Below are positions 10,401-18,793 of a DNA stretch of 64,000 nt, piece by piece; position 1 is the first letter of the stretch, and each line of letters begins with the position of its first letter. Below the pieces are notes generated by a model that saw nothing but the letters and a program-made list of their open reading frames with translations, did not search any database and was not told the DNA's origin. This stretch comes from DATJPR01 sp963752915 (GTDB lineage Bacteria; Bacteroidota; Ignavibacteria; UBA10030; UBA6906). The stretch lies in contig CAVVZZ010000015.1 of assembly GCA_963752915.1 (NCBI GenBank), positions 434,001 through 498,000 of the forward strand, written 5' to 3'. Made by a program: the position numbers and the translations under genes.

Positions 10401-13400
10401 GAACAATCGCCGCTCCGATGGGTGCAGCCCAAGAGCTTGGCAAGAGCCAGGGAGTTGCTCTGGACCCGATCCTCAGTCTTCGCCAGAGTCTGAGCATCGC
10501 TCCCGGACAGCGCATTGAGGTATCGATGGTAATCGCCGCCGCTGCAACGCGCGAAGAGGTCTTGAGCATGATGGTGAAATACGGCGACCACCATGCGATC
10601 GGTCGCGCAATGGATTTTGCCTGGGCTTCGGCACAGCTGGAGTTGCGACTCCTCCACATTCAGCCGGACGATGCGCGAAGCTTTCAACAGCTGGCGAGTC
10701 ACCTCCTCTTTCCCAACCTCCTCCTGCGTGCTCCTGCGGAGCGCATCGCAGAGAATCGGAAGGGGCAGTCCGGACTCTGGGCCTACGGCATCTCGGGTGA
10801 CCTGCCGATCGCGCTGGTCGCAATCGGAGAGGCGGAAGATCTGAGCTTGGTCCGTCAAATGCTCCACGCACATACCTATTGGCGCATGCATGGACTTGTC
10901 GCCGACCTGGTGATTCTGAATGAGGAAGCCCGCGGTTATGAGCGCCCGCTTCACGACCAACTCGAACGATTGATCCAAACACACTCGTCAGGGACGGGGG
11001 TGGATAAACCCGGCGGAGTCTTCTTGCGCGGCGCAGAGATGATACCGGCGGAAGACCTGACCCTTCTTCGAACGGTTGCAAGCACAGTCATGGTGGCAGC
11101 GAGAGGCAATCTTCACCAACAACTCGGCGTGTCGCTGGAGGTGCCCGATCTGCCGGCATCGATCCCTACAAAGCGCGATCCCCGGGATCCCTCGGCCGCT
11201 CTCAAATTCATGGACCTCCCGTACTTCAACAGTATCGGCGGTTTCACGCCGGATGGTCTGGAGTACGCAATCTATCTCGGTCCCGGAATGAATACCCCCA
11301 TGCCCTGGGTCAACGTTTTCGCGAACCCGACCTTTGGTGCAATCGTCAGTGAAACGGGGGCCGGCTTTACCTGGCAGGGAAACAGCCAGAAAAACCGTCT
11401 CACTGAATGGTCGAACGATCCGGTGACGGATCCGCCCTCTGAAGCCCTGTACATCCGGGATGAAGAGACGGGAATTTACTGGACACCGGTCGCTCAGCCC
11501 ATTCGCGAAGAAACCGCTTACCGCGCAAGGCACGGCGCGGGATACACGGTGTTTGAACACAACAGTCATGGGATTGACCAGGAGCTGACGGTGTTCGTCC
11601 CGATGGATGACCAGGGTGGAGTGCCCCTGAAGTTGCAGCGGCTGTTGCTTCGAAACGACACCGCAAGAACACGAAAACTGTCGATAACGCACTATGTCGA
11701 ATGGACCCTGGGAGAGGTTCGTGAATCTTCCCAAGGGTATGTCGTGACCGCCTGGGACGATGAATACGAAGCCGTGATCGCGCGCAATTTCTACCATCCC
11801 GATTTTGCAGATGGCGTAGCCTTCGCTGCGGTGAGCCTACCGGTCGAGTCGTACACGGGCGACCGAGCCAGCTTTCTCGGTCGCAATCGTTCGATGGGGA
11901 ACCCGGCCGCAATGGAGAGGGCAGGACTTTCCCGAAGGACAGGGGCGGGCCTCGACCCATGTGCTGCATTGCAGACGGCCGTTCGCCTTGCTCCAGGAGA
12001 GGAGACCGAAATTACGTTTGTCCTCGGCCAGGCCGAGTCGCTCAAGAGAGCCCGGGCGTTGATTCTTGAGTACCGGGATAGTACCGTGGTGAAGGCGGCT
12101 CTCGAACAAACGAAAGCGTGGTGGAATACTCGCCTTAGCACGATCGAAGTTCATACCCCCGAACTTGCGGTGGATTTCCTTATCAACCGATGGCTTCTCT
12201 ATCAGACTCTCGCGTGCCGCGTTTGGGGGCGGTCAGCGTTTTACCAGTCAGGCGGGGCCTTTGGTTTCCGCGATCAACTGCAGGATGTGATGGCGCTGCT
12301 CTACGCGCATCCCGCGCTGGCGCGCGACCATATTCTGCTTGCAGCCAGCCGGCAGTTCGCCGAGGGCGATGTTCAGCATTGGTGGCATTCTCCCGGGGGA
12401 GAAGGAATTCGCACGCGATTCTCAGATGATCTTTTGTGGCTCCCCTATGTCGTCGCTCACTACGTCCGGGTCACCGGCGATCAGTCGATCCTCAACGAGA
12501 TGGTTGGATTCCTGGATTCGCCGGAGCTTGGGAAAGACCAGCAGGAGAGCTTCCAATCTCCTGCGGTTTCAAAAGAGCGTGCCCCCTTATTCGAGCACTG
12601 CCGGCGGGCTGTTGCCCGTGGACAGACGTCCGGAGCCCATGGATTACCCTTGATGGGGTCAGGGGACTGGAATGACGGCATGAATCTCGTCGGGGTGGGT
12701 GGCAAGGGTGAGAGCGTCTGGCTGGCGTGGTTCCTGATCGATGTTCTGAACGGCATGGCAGAGATGTCTGAGCGCCTCGGACATCACGAACTCTGCCGAA
12801 GGTATCAGCAGGACCGGCAAACGCTCATCGAGCATGTTGAAGGTTTCGCGTGGGACGGCGAATGGTATCTTCGCGCGACGTTTGATGACGGCACGCCCCT
12901 CGGATCTTCAGCGAATGCAGAGGCGCAAATTGATTCCTTGCCGCAATCCTGGGCCTGGCTCAGCGGAGCAGCCGACAGAGGGAGGGCGAGCATGGCATTG
13001 GAATCGGCATGGAAGCATCTCGTTCAGGAGCAGGAAGGGCTGATCCTCTTGTTCGAACCGCCGTTTGATACGTCGATGCCTTCACCAGGGTATATCAAAG
13101 GCTACCCGCCGGGAGTGAGAGAAAACGGGGGGCAATATACGCATGCGGGGGTGTGGCTGGCCATGGCCATGGCGCGAAGCGGGGACGGCACCCGTGCGGA
13201 AAAAATGTTGCGCATGCTCAACCCCGTCGAGCATGCACGCGATCCGGAATCGGTATGGCGCTATGGGATTGAACCCTATGTTGCCGCCGGCGACGTATAC
13301 CGTTTGCCCGGGCGAATGGGACAGGGAGGGTGGTCCTGGTATACGGGTTCAGCAGCCTGGATGTATCGTGCCTGGGTGGAAGAAGTTTTGGGACTTCGGG

Positions 13401-13648
13401 TTCGTGGAACGACCCTGGCGATCAGCCCGGTCATTCCCGGGTGGTGGGATGGATTTCAGATGGACTATCGTCACGGGGAATCGGTGTATGAGATCCACGT
13501 CGAGAATCCGGAACATTGTGAGCGAGGAGTCTCCTGGATGGAACTCGATGGCCAGCGAATACGCGGTGAGCTGATCACCATGGGGTGTGAATTGATCAAG
13601 CACCGCGTTGTTGTCCGTATGGGAAGATCGGACTCGTCGGCCGTATGA
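4475..13648 (+). CDS. ndvB: cyclic beta-1,2-glucan synthase (NdvB/ChvB type) with GT84, glucoamylase-like and GH94 modules
   Basis: 3057 residues, slightly longer than Agrobacterium/Brucella enzymes (about 2830). It makes cyclic beta-1,2-glucans, osmoregulated periplasmic glucans, at the inner membrane from UDP-glucose. Order seen: N-terminal segment GYFGKHDEARKAFKQM like small stress proteins; two membrane helices (about 52-105); a cytoplasmic NdvB region; membrane pair (559-612); GT84 transferase with LDSDTQLP (about 772) and REHRWIRGDWQ (about 925); further membrane segments (967-1132); glucoamylase-like domain (1158-1705) with RTSPTNVGL and YMAHHQGMSF; and GH94 phosphorylase-like parts (from about 1780), including GFRDQLQDVM (about 2597) and LMGSGDWNDGMN (about 2726). 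ATG at 4475 has AAGGA six bases upstream; TTG at 4457 is less likely. Uninterrupted frame over 9.2 kb. Confidence 0.95.
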   Translation: MYDGTLLGYFGKHDEARKAFKQMRRRGYRRAAWVSRSPDGDIHTWDPFPWRRAFGVVLAFLFFAVLASIVSFALDWPSPINWSFATVPVLVSGLAGAVLCAAWLRRRTFGVMRGLIEDHARWLVSGESVLILQSPIEALTVPLSVLLESGETPPAVFILYPKRESPNGTEWSPGALMTPTQLQEHAQRLAANHRLVLGPAQNSELLKRIERGRRWVHEACLDLTVANRLEQTVSPAAEWLLDNEYIIEANARKVLLNLPRRYYKQLPALSIEPDLNLPRIYGLARELVSHTDLRLDQENILAFLSAYQVEAVLSIGELWAVPQMLRTALMEGIQQIAGRTQTELHERGIANFWANRLIAVHRRDHEKIFSILAELTQTQPDPSPYFASQLIEYLYDEEAALAPVQSWLERKFQKSLNELSLREKNRQTKDHISIGNAFTSLRQLDLLDWKVCFEQLCRVETLLRQDPAGIYPRMDFATRDRYRRSIENLHRGSLLTECQVAQRVLDLAARAAGDSLADEGSRHVGTYLIGESRGDLARMIGCREAFRFRALHWTYRHHTSVYFAGIGFFSLALIFLVVLIGLHGETPGIQLLTAVLFLIPASQLALEIMNYLVMRLLPPRTLPKMNYKVSGVPDACRTLVVIPMLLMDVKATQDEAEKLEIRYLANKEDNLLFGLFADYVDADQVHCETDESLLQDASSRIEGLNQRYGGNRFFLLNRDRRWSESEQKFIGWERKRGKLEELNGLIDGTRTSGAQGLVHVGNPEHLSNVRFVITLDSDTQLPNGTARRLIETLSHPLNQARFDNRGRIVSGYTIIQPRVSPSLPSMSGTPFSRLFSDPVGVDPYTNAVSDVNQDLAGEGSYIGKGIYDVRVFSQVLTGRFPEALLLSHDLIEGAHVRVGLASDIELYDEFPQDYLTYVKREHRWIRGDWQIAQWILPWVPRKNGGMGRNPLSWFDRWKILDNLRRSLLPGTSLALLFASWLISYQAGWIATCVVAIQLFFHALAQPFTWATTPSGFKGASITKLTHDLLRVVAEAALLPYEGWISLDAIARVFYRRHVSHRRLLQWISAQTKHGDVRAKVPMLLLSICLASLYSVVVGWGVQRWGASTLFLAAPWLVLWFFSPVVGWILILRPRTKQAQSLLRERDRQFLRVIARSTWRYFSDFVNEGTSWLPPDNYQVAYQNRLAMRTSPTNVGLWMVSVLGAHEFGYITADEVTHKLAGTMKTVGKLDRHEGHLLNWYDIQSLSPLKPRYVSTVDSGNLLGAFWSLDRGLEMLTHEQLLDGRAFAGLRDAGELLCRAVAAQKFSGLDAQLLRNFFRAWESPPNRIVDALGVLRRARTRVIDLAVVAGESKAVDGGITYWAGQLQAQLEAWLNIADRYLSWIEILGEKTAEEAHVQDPLAAAAFREALLHAPSLLELASGNLRWIPFLQEIRNQGMSDDSAVAIWIDRVFAAFEKAKWLAGEMLASVRQLAQEGRELSASMNMRFLYDADRRLFSIGYNVTEGRLDHAYYDLLASEARLGSFVAIARGDIPSEHWFAMSRPYGAIGRRQVLLSWTGTMFEYLMPYLFQRSYSNSLLDEAMREAVMIQIAYGRKHHVPWGISESASGDLDSNKTYQYKAFGVPTLGLKRGLAEKIVIAPYATLLAINIAPREALRNLKRLGKLGLLDDYGYFEAMDFSQQPTREGDRGLIVRSYMAHHQGMSFLALTNLLHGNAIQNDFHDDARVRTVEPLLYERIPQLPPLNQVSTRARISSIAAVGEVAPSVSQFDTPHTATPKTQLLSNGRYGLMLTNAGGGYSRWGDFEITRWRSDRTRDPWGTFCFIHDVDAGRVWCNTYQPTRGKVEDYSADFSLDRAVFRRVDYGIETETEIIVAPEDDVEIRRMTLINRSLRNRQLDLTSYVELSLSPHNADRQHPAFNKLFIQTEAAAGQHALLGFRRLRQDHEPNIYVGHRFTLEHDDVGELRFETDRARFIGRGRTIAAPMGAAQELGKSQGVALDPILSLRQSLSIAPGQRIEVSMVIAAAATREEVLSMMVKYGDHHAIGRAMDFAWASAQLELRLLHIQPDDARSFQQLASHLLFPNLLLRAPAERIAENRKGQSGLWAYGISGDLPIALVAIGEAEDLSLVRQMLHAHTYWRMHGLVADLVILNEEARGYERPLHDQLERLIQTHSSGTGVDKPGGVFLRGAEMIPAEDLTLLRTVASTVMVAARGNLHQQLGVSLEVPDLPASIPTKRDPRDPSAALKFMDLPYFNSIGGFTPDGLEYAIYLGPGMNTPMPWVNVFANPTFGAIVSETGAGFTWQGNSQKNRLTEWSNDPVTDPPSEALYIRDEETGIYWTPVAQPIREETAYRARHGAGYTVFEHNSHGIDQELTVFVPMDDQGGVPLKLQRLLLRNDTARTRKLSITHYVEWTLGEVRESSQGYVVTAWDDEYEAVIARNFYHPDFADGVAFAAVSLPVESYTGDRASFLGRNRSMGNPAAMERAGLSRRTGAGLDPCAALQTAVRLAPGEETEITFVLGQAESLKRARALILEYRDSTVVKAALEQTKAWWNTRLSTIEVHTPELAVDFLINRWLLYQTLACRVWGRSAFYQSGGAFGFRDQLQDVMALLYAHPALARDHILLAASRQFAEGDVQHWWHSPGGEGIRTRFSDDLLWLPYVVAHYVRVTGDQSILNEMVGFLDSPELGKDQQESFQSPAVSKERAPLFEHCRRAVARGQTSGAHGLPLMGSGDWNDGMNLVGVGGKGESVWLAWFLIDVLNGMAEMSERLGHHELCRRYQQDRQTLIEHVEGFAWDGEWYLRATFDDGTPLGSSANAEAQIDSLPQSWAWLSGAADRGRASMALESAWKHLVQEQEGLILLFEPPFDTSMPSPGYIKGYPPGVRENGGQYTHAGVWLAMAMARSGDGTRAEKMLRMLNPVEHARDPESVWRYGIEPYVAAGDVYRLPGRMGQGGWSWYTGSAAWMYRAWVEEVLGLRVRGTTLAISPVIPGWWDGFQMDYRHGESVYEIHVENPEHCERGVSWMELDGQRIRGELITMGCELIKHRVVVRMGRSDSSAV

Positions 13649-13769
13649 AGAGTGGGGAAGCGCTCCGATGGGTCAATGGATGATTCCAACGCAGGTCGGC
13701 GTCGTGACGTTGACAACCGTCCATTATCGAAGTATCTTTTGTTGAATCTCCTTTTGTGGGACCAGGTAG

Positions 13770-15107
13770 ATGATCGAAGGTATGCACGCCAACGTCGCGA
13801 TGAATCAAGACGTTGCACGCCACAGAGCCGGCACAGGATCGAATCTCATTCACTCGATTCTTCTCTCTCGCTGGTTTCTTCCGGCCGTGTTTGTCGTGGC
13901 GGCTGCAATGCGCCTCGTATGGATACTCCTTTTTCACCCCAATCCGGTCAGCGATTTTAGTTTCTACTTTCGGAGCGCGGAGTCCATTGCGCAAGGTTTT
14001 GGTTACTCCGCTCATGGAGAAGCCACGGCATATTTTCCCATTGGTTATCCGTTGTTTCTGGGGATGCTTTTCCGTGTCTTCGGAGTTTCGATGAGTGTGG
14101 TAGAAACGGCAAATCTCATTTGTTCCATTGGATCGCTGGCACTCGCTTACTGGATAGCACGACATCTTTTTACATCAGAGGTGGCGGGAAGGCTGTCCCT
14201 TTTGGTCCTTGCCATATATCCGAACGATATCGCATATACGTCCCTTGCCAGTGTCGAAGTCGTCTATGTGTTTCTCTTGTTTCTCGGAGTGGCACTGGTG
14301 TTGTCTTGCATCGCGGCGAACGAGGCAATGCCTCCGGGACAGTTGTTCACTGCCGGACTCGTTTTCGGCGTTGCGACCCTTGTGAAGGTGCAGACTCTCC
14401 TGTTGCCTGTGTTCCTCCTTCTTCTCTTCCCCCAATTCTCATGGGTAGGGAAGAGCCTGGTCACAAGAGCGAAAAAAGTCGCAGTGCTCTATTCTGCTTT
14501 AATTCTCGTATTGTGTCCGTGGATCATTCGGAATTATGGAATCTTCGGCGACTTTGTCCTTTCAAACAACGGTGGCATAAATCTTTACATCGGCAACGGT
14601 CCCGAAGCGGACGGAACATGGGTTGAGCCGCCCATTTTTGATGGGACACAAGGTGTCATGCATGATTACAGAAACGACCAGGTCGCACGAAGAGAAGCAA
14701 TCACGTACATGGAAACTCATCCGTGGCGAACGATCACTCTCCTGCCCAGGAAATTTCTCGCCCTCTTTGACCATGGAGATGGCATGTATTGGAACGACAT
14801 CGGAATACCGAACGCATCGCCACCGAAACGAGGCTTCCTGCTGTGGTTTGATCACGTCAACGCGATATTTGAAAACGTCGTCTTTGTCATGTTTGCGGCA
14901 TCACTCCTCTTCGGTTGGTGGAAGCGGGCGGGAATAGGAGGAGCTCCCGGCTGGTCGGCAGTGGGGATCGTTGTGATTCTGTACTTCACTGCGATCTATC
15001 TTGCGTACTACGGGGCGCGCCGTTACAGCTTTCCAATAATTCCCTGGATGGTGATGTACTCTGCAGCGTTGCTGTCCTCTCTCCTTGGAAGGGTCAGACC
15101 CGGGTAG
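13770..15107 (+). CDS. GT39/ArnT-like membrane glycosyltransferase
   Basis: 445 residues, about ten hydrophobic segments. The first luminal loop carries an acidic motif after the first helix (NPVSDFSFYFRSAESIA), the place where PMT/ArnT-type enzymes hold their catalytic Asp, followed by a conserved PIGYPLFLGMLF-like entry to the next helix. Such enzymes move a sugar from a polyprenyl-phosphate donor to a lipid or protein on the periplasmic face. The acceptor cannot be told from sequence. It lies 121 bp after the cyclic glucan synthase on the same strand and could modify envelope glycans, but a link is unproven. It ends facing a convergent minus-strand gene. Confidence 0.8.
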   Translation: MIEGMHANVAMNQDVARHRAGTGSNLIHSILLSRWFLPAVFVVAAAMRLVWILLFHPNPVSDFSFYFRSAESIAQGFGYSAHGEATAYFPIGYPLFLGMLFRVFGVSMSVVETANLICSIGSLALAYWIARHLFTSEVAGRLSLLVLAIYPNDIAYTSLASVEVVYVFLLFLGVALVLSCIAANEAMPPGQLFTAGLVFGVATLVKVQTLLLPVFLLLLFPQFSWVGKSLVTRAKKVAVLYSALILVLCPWIIRNYGIFGDFVLSNNGGINLYIGNGPEADGTWVEPPIFDGTQGVMHDYRNDQVARREAITYMETHPWRTITLLPRKFLALFDHGDGMYWNDIGIPNASPPKRGFLLWFDHVNAIFENVVFVMFAASLLFGWWKRAGIGGAPGWSAVGIVVILYFTAIYLAYYGARRYSFPIIPWMVMYSAALLSSLLGRVRPG

Positions 15108-15162
15108 CGGTTTCGCCATTGTCCTTCATGCGCTCGACCGAAGCCGTCCAACGCGAAGGTTC

Positions 15163-16068
15163 TCATCGCCGCCATTTCCATTCATCGATGACTCGAAGGT
15201 TCTTTCCCGGTCGTGCGTCCACCGTCTTGAGGGAGGCCGTATCGCCCTCGAATGTCAGGAACGTGATGCAGGGGAACGATTTCTCCGAGGGAGTGTAGGC
15301 GATCATCGGGCCCATTGGCGCGGGTTTTTCCCATGTGGCCCCGCCTGTGCCGTTGATAATCGTGACCATCCCGGCGCGTTCGTCAATCGTACCGTCCGGC
15401 AAGAGCGGCTTCGTTCGAATGTACTGGTGGGCGTGTCCGTTGAAGATGAAATCGCCCCCGTGGCGTTCAAGACTTTCAAGCCATCCCCGACATGTCGGAA
15501 AATAGGCCGGCTTATACGTCAGCGCATACGCCGGCTCATGCCACACCCCAATCAACCAATCCTTCGATTTTACCTGCTCAAGGTATCCGTCCAACCACCG
15601 TTGCATCGTCGTTGAATCGGTAAAGAATCCGTCGCAGAACACGACATAGACATTGGCTCGATGCCAGGCATAGAAGTGCGTCGAGCTGTCGAGGTCGTTC
15701 ACCGGGAGGACGCCGGCTGTGAATCTGTCCCATGCCGATCGTTTCGTGGACTGGGTGCCCTTTTCCTCGGCGTCATGGTTGCTCGTGCACATCAGAAACC
15801 GGCCCTTCACGAACAGTTGTTTCACGCCGGCATAACCAAGAGACCGTTCCCAATCCTTTGCTTCTCCACCAAGCGTGAAGTCCCCGGTGTGGACCTGGAC
15901 ATCCCAGCTGGCGGTGTCACGGAGCAGGATCGATGCAATTTCTGTGCAGGCGCTGTCAAGATTATCCTTGGAATCGCCCCACAATGCGATCGTGACCTTG
16001 TCCTGTGATTGAGCGTGCGTCCAAAAGAAGAGTCCGAAAAGAATGAGAACGAAGCGGAGACATTTCAT
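15163..16068 (-). CDS. secreted calcineurin-like metallophosphoesterase
   Basis: 301 residues with signal peptide (MKCLRFVLILFGLFFWTHAQSQ). Metallophosphatase motifs occur in order: GDSKD, HTGDFTLGG, CTSNHDAE, VWHEPAY and NGHAHQYIRT. The first motif is normally D-x-H; here it reads D-S-K, so one metal-binding His is replaced, which may change metal use or specificity. The family cleaves phosphomono- or phosphodiesters. ATG at 16068 is preferred over TTG at 16086 because AAAGG precedes it and the signal sequence is at the N-terminus. It follows the GH2 gene by 44 bp on the same strand, so both are probably one transcript; a role in freeing phosphorylated glycan head groups is possible. Confidence 0.8.
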   Translation of the reverse strand: MKCLRFVLILFGLFFWTHAQSQDKVTIALWGDSKDNLDSACTEIASILLRDTASWDVQVHTGDFTLGGEAKDWERSLGYAGVKQLFVKGRFLMCTSNHDAEEKGTQSTKRSAWDRFTAGVLPVNDLDSSTHFYAWHRANVYVVFCDGFFTDSTTMQRWLDGYLEQVKSKDWLIGVWHEPAYALTYKPAYFPTCRGWLESLERHGGDFIFNGHAHQYIRTKPLLPDGTIDERAGMVTIINGTGGATWEKPAPMGPMIAYTPSEKSFPCITFLTFEGDTASLKTVDARPGKNLRVIDEWKWRR

Positions 16069-16112
16069 CTGACGACCTTTCTTCAATTCATGTCGGAACG
16101 GCGTACAGGCTT

Positions 16113-18563
16113 TTACTTTGATGTCAGGATAACGGCAGCCTCACGAAGGCCTTTCGAGCGGGCGGTCAACGTGATGGCGCCCTTCTCATTGGTCGACCGC
16201 AACACTGCGAGGCAGAGCCCGTTGAAGGCCTTCCTTGAAGATCCCTTGAACGATTCGTGGCTCGTCTGCAGTCCGTTGTCTACTCCCGCAATCACTGCCG
16301 GTCCGGAGACGGAAAATTCGATGAGGTTGTCGGCGTCCGGGACAATCGTCCCGGCGCTGTCGAGCACGGAAACGGTGACAAAGGAGAGATCATCACCTCC
16401 TGCGGCGATCGCCGCGCGGTCGGCTTTCACGGAAATCGCTGAAGGCGATCCGGCAGTCCTCACGTCGGCGGTCAACACATCCTTTCCTCCGGTCCGGCCT
16501 ACGGCGTGGAGAGTCCCGGGCGCAAAGGGAACCTTCCAGGCAAGGTGAAGATCATCTCCCTTTTTCGTTTTCGCACCGAATGATTTCCCGTTCAGGTAGA
16601 GCTCGACTTCGGGTGCGCTCGAGTAGGCCCAGACATCGACAGTGTCTCCAGGCTTCCAGTTCCAATGGGGGAGAAGATGCAGGACGGGGGTGGTGGTCCA
16701 TTCACTCTGGTACATGTAGTACGTGTCCTTGGGGAATCCCGCGAGGTCAACGATTCCGAAGTAAGAACTACGGGACGGCCAGTCGTACGGCGTGGGCTCT
16801 CCGAGATAGTCGAAGCCGGTCCAGATGAACTGACCCGAGACGAAATCAAGTCTCTTGATCATCTTCCACGCCTCTTCCTGGGTGTTGCCCCACGGAGCCG
16901 AGATGTTGTCATACGCGGAACAGGTGTTCTCGGGGTAGTTCTCCGTGAAGGGAACATCCCAGCGGAGCGGCCAGCGGCGAATGCTGTCAGCGGGCATGAA
17001 GTAGTGCCCTCGTGACGCGAGAGATGACACTGATTCCGATGCAATGAACGGTCGGCCGGGATAGTCTGTGGGCACTGTCGCATACAGACCCTGGTTGTAG
17101 CTAAAGCCGACAACGTCAAGAACACCCGGTTTCAGGACGGGATTCCAGGTCACGGCGTTGTTGCAGTTGGCCGTTATCGGGCGGGTCGTGTCGAGTGATC
17201 GGACAATGCCGCAGAGCTCGCGGGCGATAGCTGTCCCGCTGGTGTCATTCCTGTCCCACTGCTCTCGGACCTCGTTACCGATGCTCCAGAGAATAATCGA
17301 GGGATGATTCCGGTCCCGCAGCACCTGGTCTTCCAGGTCCCGCCGGTGCCACGCGTCCCATTCCTGGGAGTAGTCGAACGGATTCTTCTCCATCTTCCAC
17401 ATATCGAACGCTTCGTCCATCACGACGAATCCCATTCGGTCGCACAGGTCAAGGAGCTCTGGTGCCGGTGGATTGTGCGAGGTTCGGATGCCGTTTACTC
17501 CCATGCCCCGGAGGATCTCCAGCTGACGTTCAAGTGCGCGGGTGTTGATTGCGCTTCCGAGGCAGCCCAGGTCATGATGGTTACAAACGCCGTTGATCTT
17601 AAGGTGTTCGCCATTCAGGAAGAATCCGTGTTCGACGTCGAAGCGGAAGAAGCGTATTCCGAACGTGGTCGAGACTTCATCAATCTCCTTCCCTCCCTGC
17701 TCGATGGTCGTTTCCATGCGGTACAGATTGGGGGCCGTGATGGACCAGAGCGTAGGATTCATTACCGGTATCGTCTGCGTGAGCGTATCCGCTCCCATGC
17801 CCTTCAGTGTAACGGATTGAACTGCCTTCCCGGCTTCCTTCCCTGTCGGATCGAGAATGCGGTTCGTGACAGTGACCTGCCCTTTGCGCGACGACGAATT
17901 GCGGAGAGCGGTCCGGACGAGCGTACGGGCAGAAGCTGTGGTGATGTCGGTGGTCGTGATGAAGACGCCCCAGTGGTCGATCGCGACCGGGTCGGTCAGC
18001 ACGAGTCGGACATTGCGGTAGATGCCCGAGCCGGAATACCAGCGGGAGTTCGGCTGCGCTGAGTTGTCGACTTTGACGGCAATGAGGTTTGGTCGGTCGC
18101 CGAACATCACCCACGGGGTAAGGTCAAGGCGGTACGAGATGTATCCATTCGGCCGCTTACCAAGGTAGTGACCGTTGATCCAGACTTCACTGTTGCAGTA
18201 GATCCCATCGAATTCGATAAACACCAGCCGGTCGGAAGAGGTTTTCGGTAGCGCGAAGGATTTTCGATACCAGCCGACACCGCCGGGGAGGGCTCCGCCT
18301 GAAGGGGTTGCAGGGTTGGACTTCCTGAATTCCCCTTCGATGCTCCAGTCGTGCGGGACATCAAGCACGCGCCAGGATTTGTCGTCGAAGCCAACAGTCG
18401 ATGCCCCTTCGATGCATCCGAGTGAGAAGCGCCAGCCGTGGTTGAAGTTCTCAACCACGCGTGCCGATGGGGACTTCTCCGGTGTGGGGTTCGAAACAGC
18501 GGTGGCAGAAAGTATCGCGGCACCCACCGCGAGCGAGATGAAAAATCGTTTCCAGGGGCTCAT
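16113..18563 (-). CDS. exported GH2 beta-galactosidase-type glycosidase
   Basis: 816 residues. A signal peptide (to about residue 23) is followed by the GH2 layout: sugar-binding jelly roll (FNHGWRFSLG, VPHDWSIEGEF, GGVGWYRKSF), immunoglobulin-like domain, TIM barrel, then C-terminal DUF4982-type and Ig-like domains as in many Bacteroidota beta-galactosidases. Acid/base is Glu431 in WSIGNEVRE; likely nucleophile is Glu510 in FIASESVSS. GVNGIRTSHNPP is the usual barrel signature. It would release terminal beta-galactose (or beta-glucuronate; the subfamily is not decided by eye) in the periplasm. Start ATG at 18563 has GGAACA upstream. Divergent from the GH51 gene across a 230-bp promoter region. 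Confidence 0.9.
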   Translation of the reverse strand: MSPWKRFFISLAVGAAILSATAVSNPTPEKSPSARVVENFNHGWRFSLGCIEGASTVGFDDKSWRVLDVPHDWSIEGEFRKSNPATPSGGALPGGVGWYRKSFALPKTSSDRLVFIEFDGIYCNSEVWINGHYLGKRPNGYISYRLDLTPWVMFGDRPNLIAVKVDNSAQPNSRWYSGSGIYRNVRLVLTDPVAIDHWGVFITTTDITTASARTLVRTALRNSSSRKGQVTVTNRILDPTGKEAGKAVQSVTLKGMGADTLTQTIPVMNPTLWSITAPNLYRMETTIEQGGKEIDEVSTTFGIRFFRFDVEHGFFLNGEHLKINGVCNHHDLGCLGSAINTRALERQLEILRGMGVNGIRTSHNPPAPELLDLCDRMGFVVMDEAFDMWKMEKNPFDYSQEWDAWHRRDLEDQVLRDRNHPSIILWSIGNEVREQWDRNDTSGTAIARELCGIVRSLDTTRPITANCNNAVTWNPVLKPGVLDVVGFSYNQGLYATVPTDYPGRPFIASESVSSLASRGHYFMPADSIRRWPLRWDVPFTENYPENTCSAYDNISAPWGNTQEEAWKMIKRLDFVSGQFIWTGFDYLGEPTPYDWPSRSSYFGIVDLAGFPKDTYYMYQSEWTTTPVLHLLPHWNWKPGDTVDVWAYSSAPEVELYLNGKSFGAKTKKGDDLHLAWKVPFAPGTLHAVGRTGGKDVLTADVRTAGSPSAISVKADRAAIAAGGDDLSFVTVSVLDSAGTIVPDADNLIEFSVSGPAVIAGVDNGLQTSHESFKGSSRKAFNGLCLAVLRSTNEKGAITLTARSKGLREAAVILTSK

Positions 18564-18793
18564 GAGATGTTCCTTGTTTGACGGGGTCGAAATCGGCCTG
18601 ACGGTCTCGTCGCACTGGCGTTAGAGAACTTCGGCGAGGGTAGCGATGAAGGTACTGGCTAAGATACACAATTACGCGAGTTCTTCAAGAGCAGTGACCA
18701 TTCTTACGCACAAAGTGGAAGTAGCGATTTCATTTTACATTCACTATGTTGCGCACGGTCATACACTTCATTCACATTCCCTCCGGAGCGAAC
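18564..18793. promoter_or_regulatory. divergent intergenic region between GH2 and GH51 genes
   Basis: Two glycosidase genes point away from each other across these 230 bases, so promoters for both must lie here. The stretch is more AT-rich than the genes (for example around 18655-18770). I see no convincing -35/-10 pair or operator palindrome by eye, so exact start sites are left open. Confidence 0.5.
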
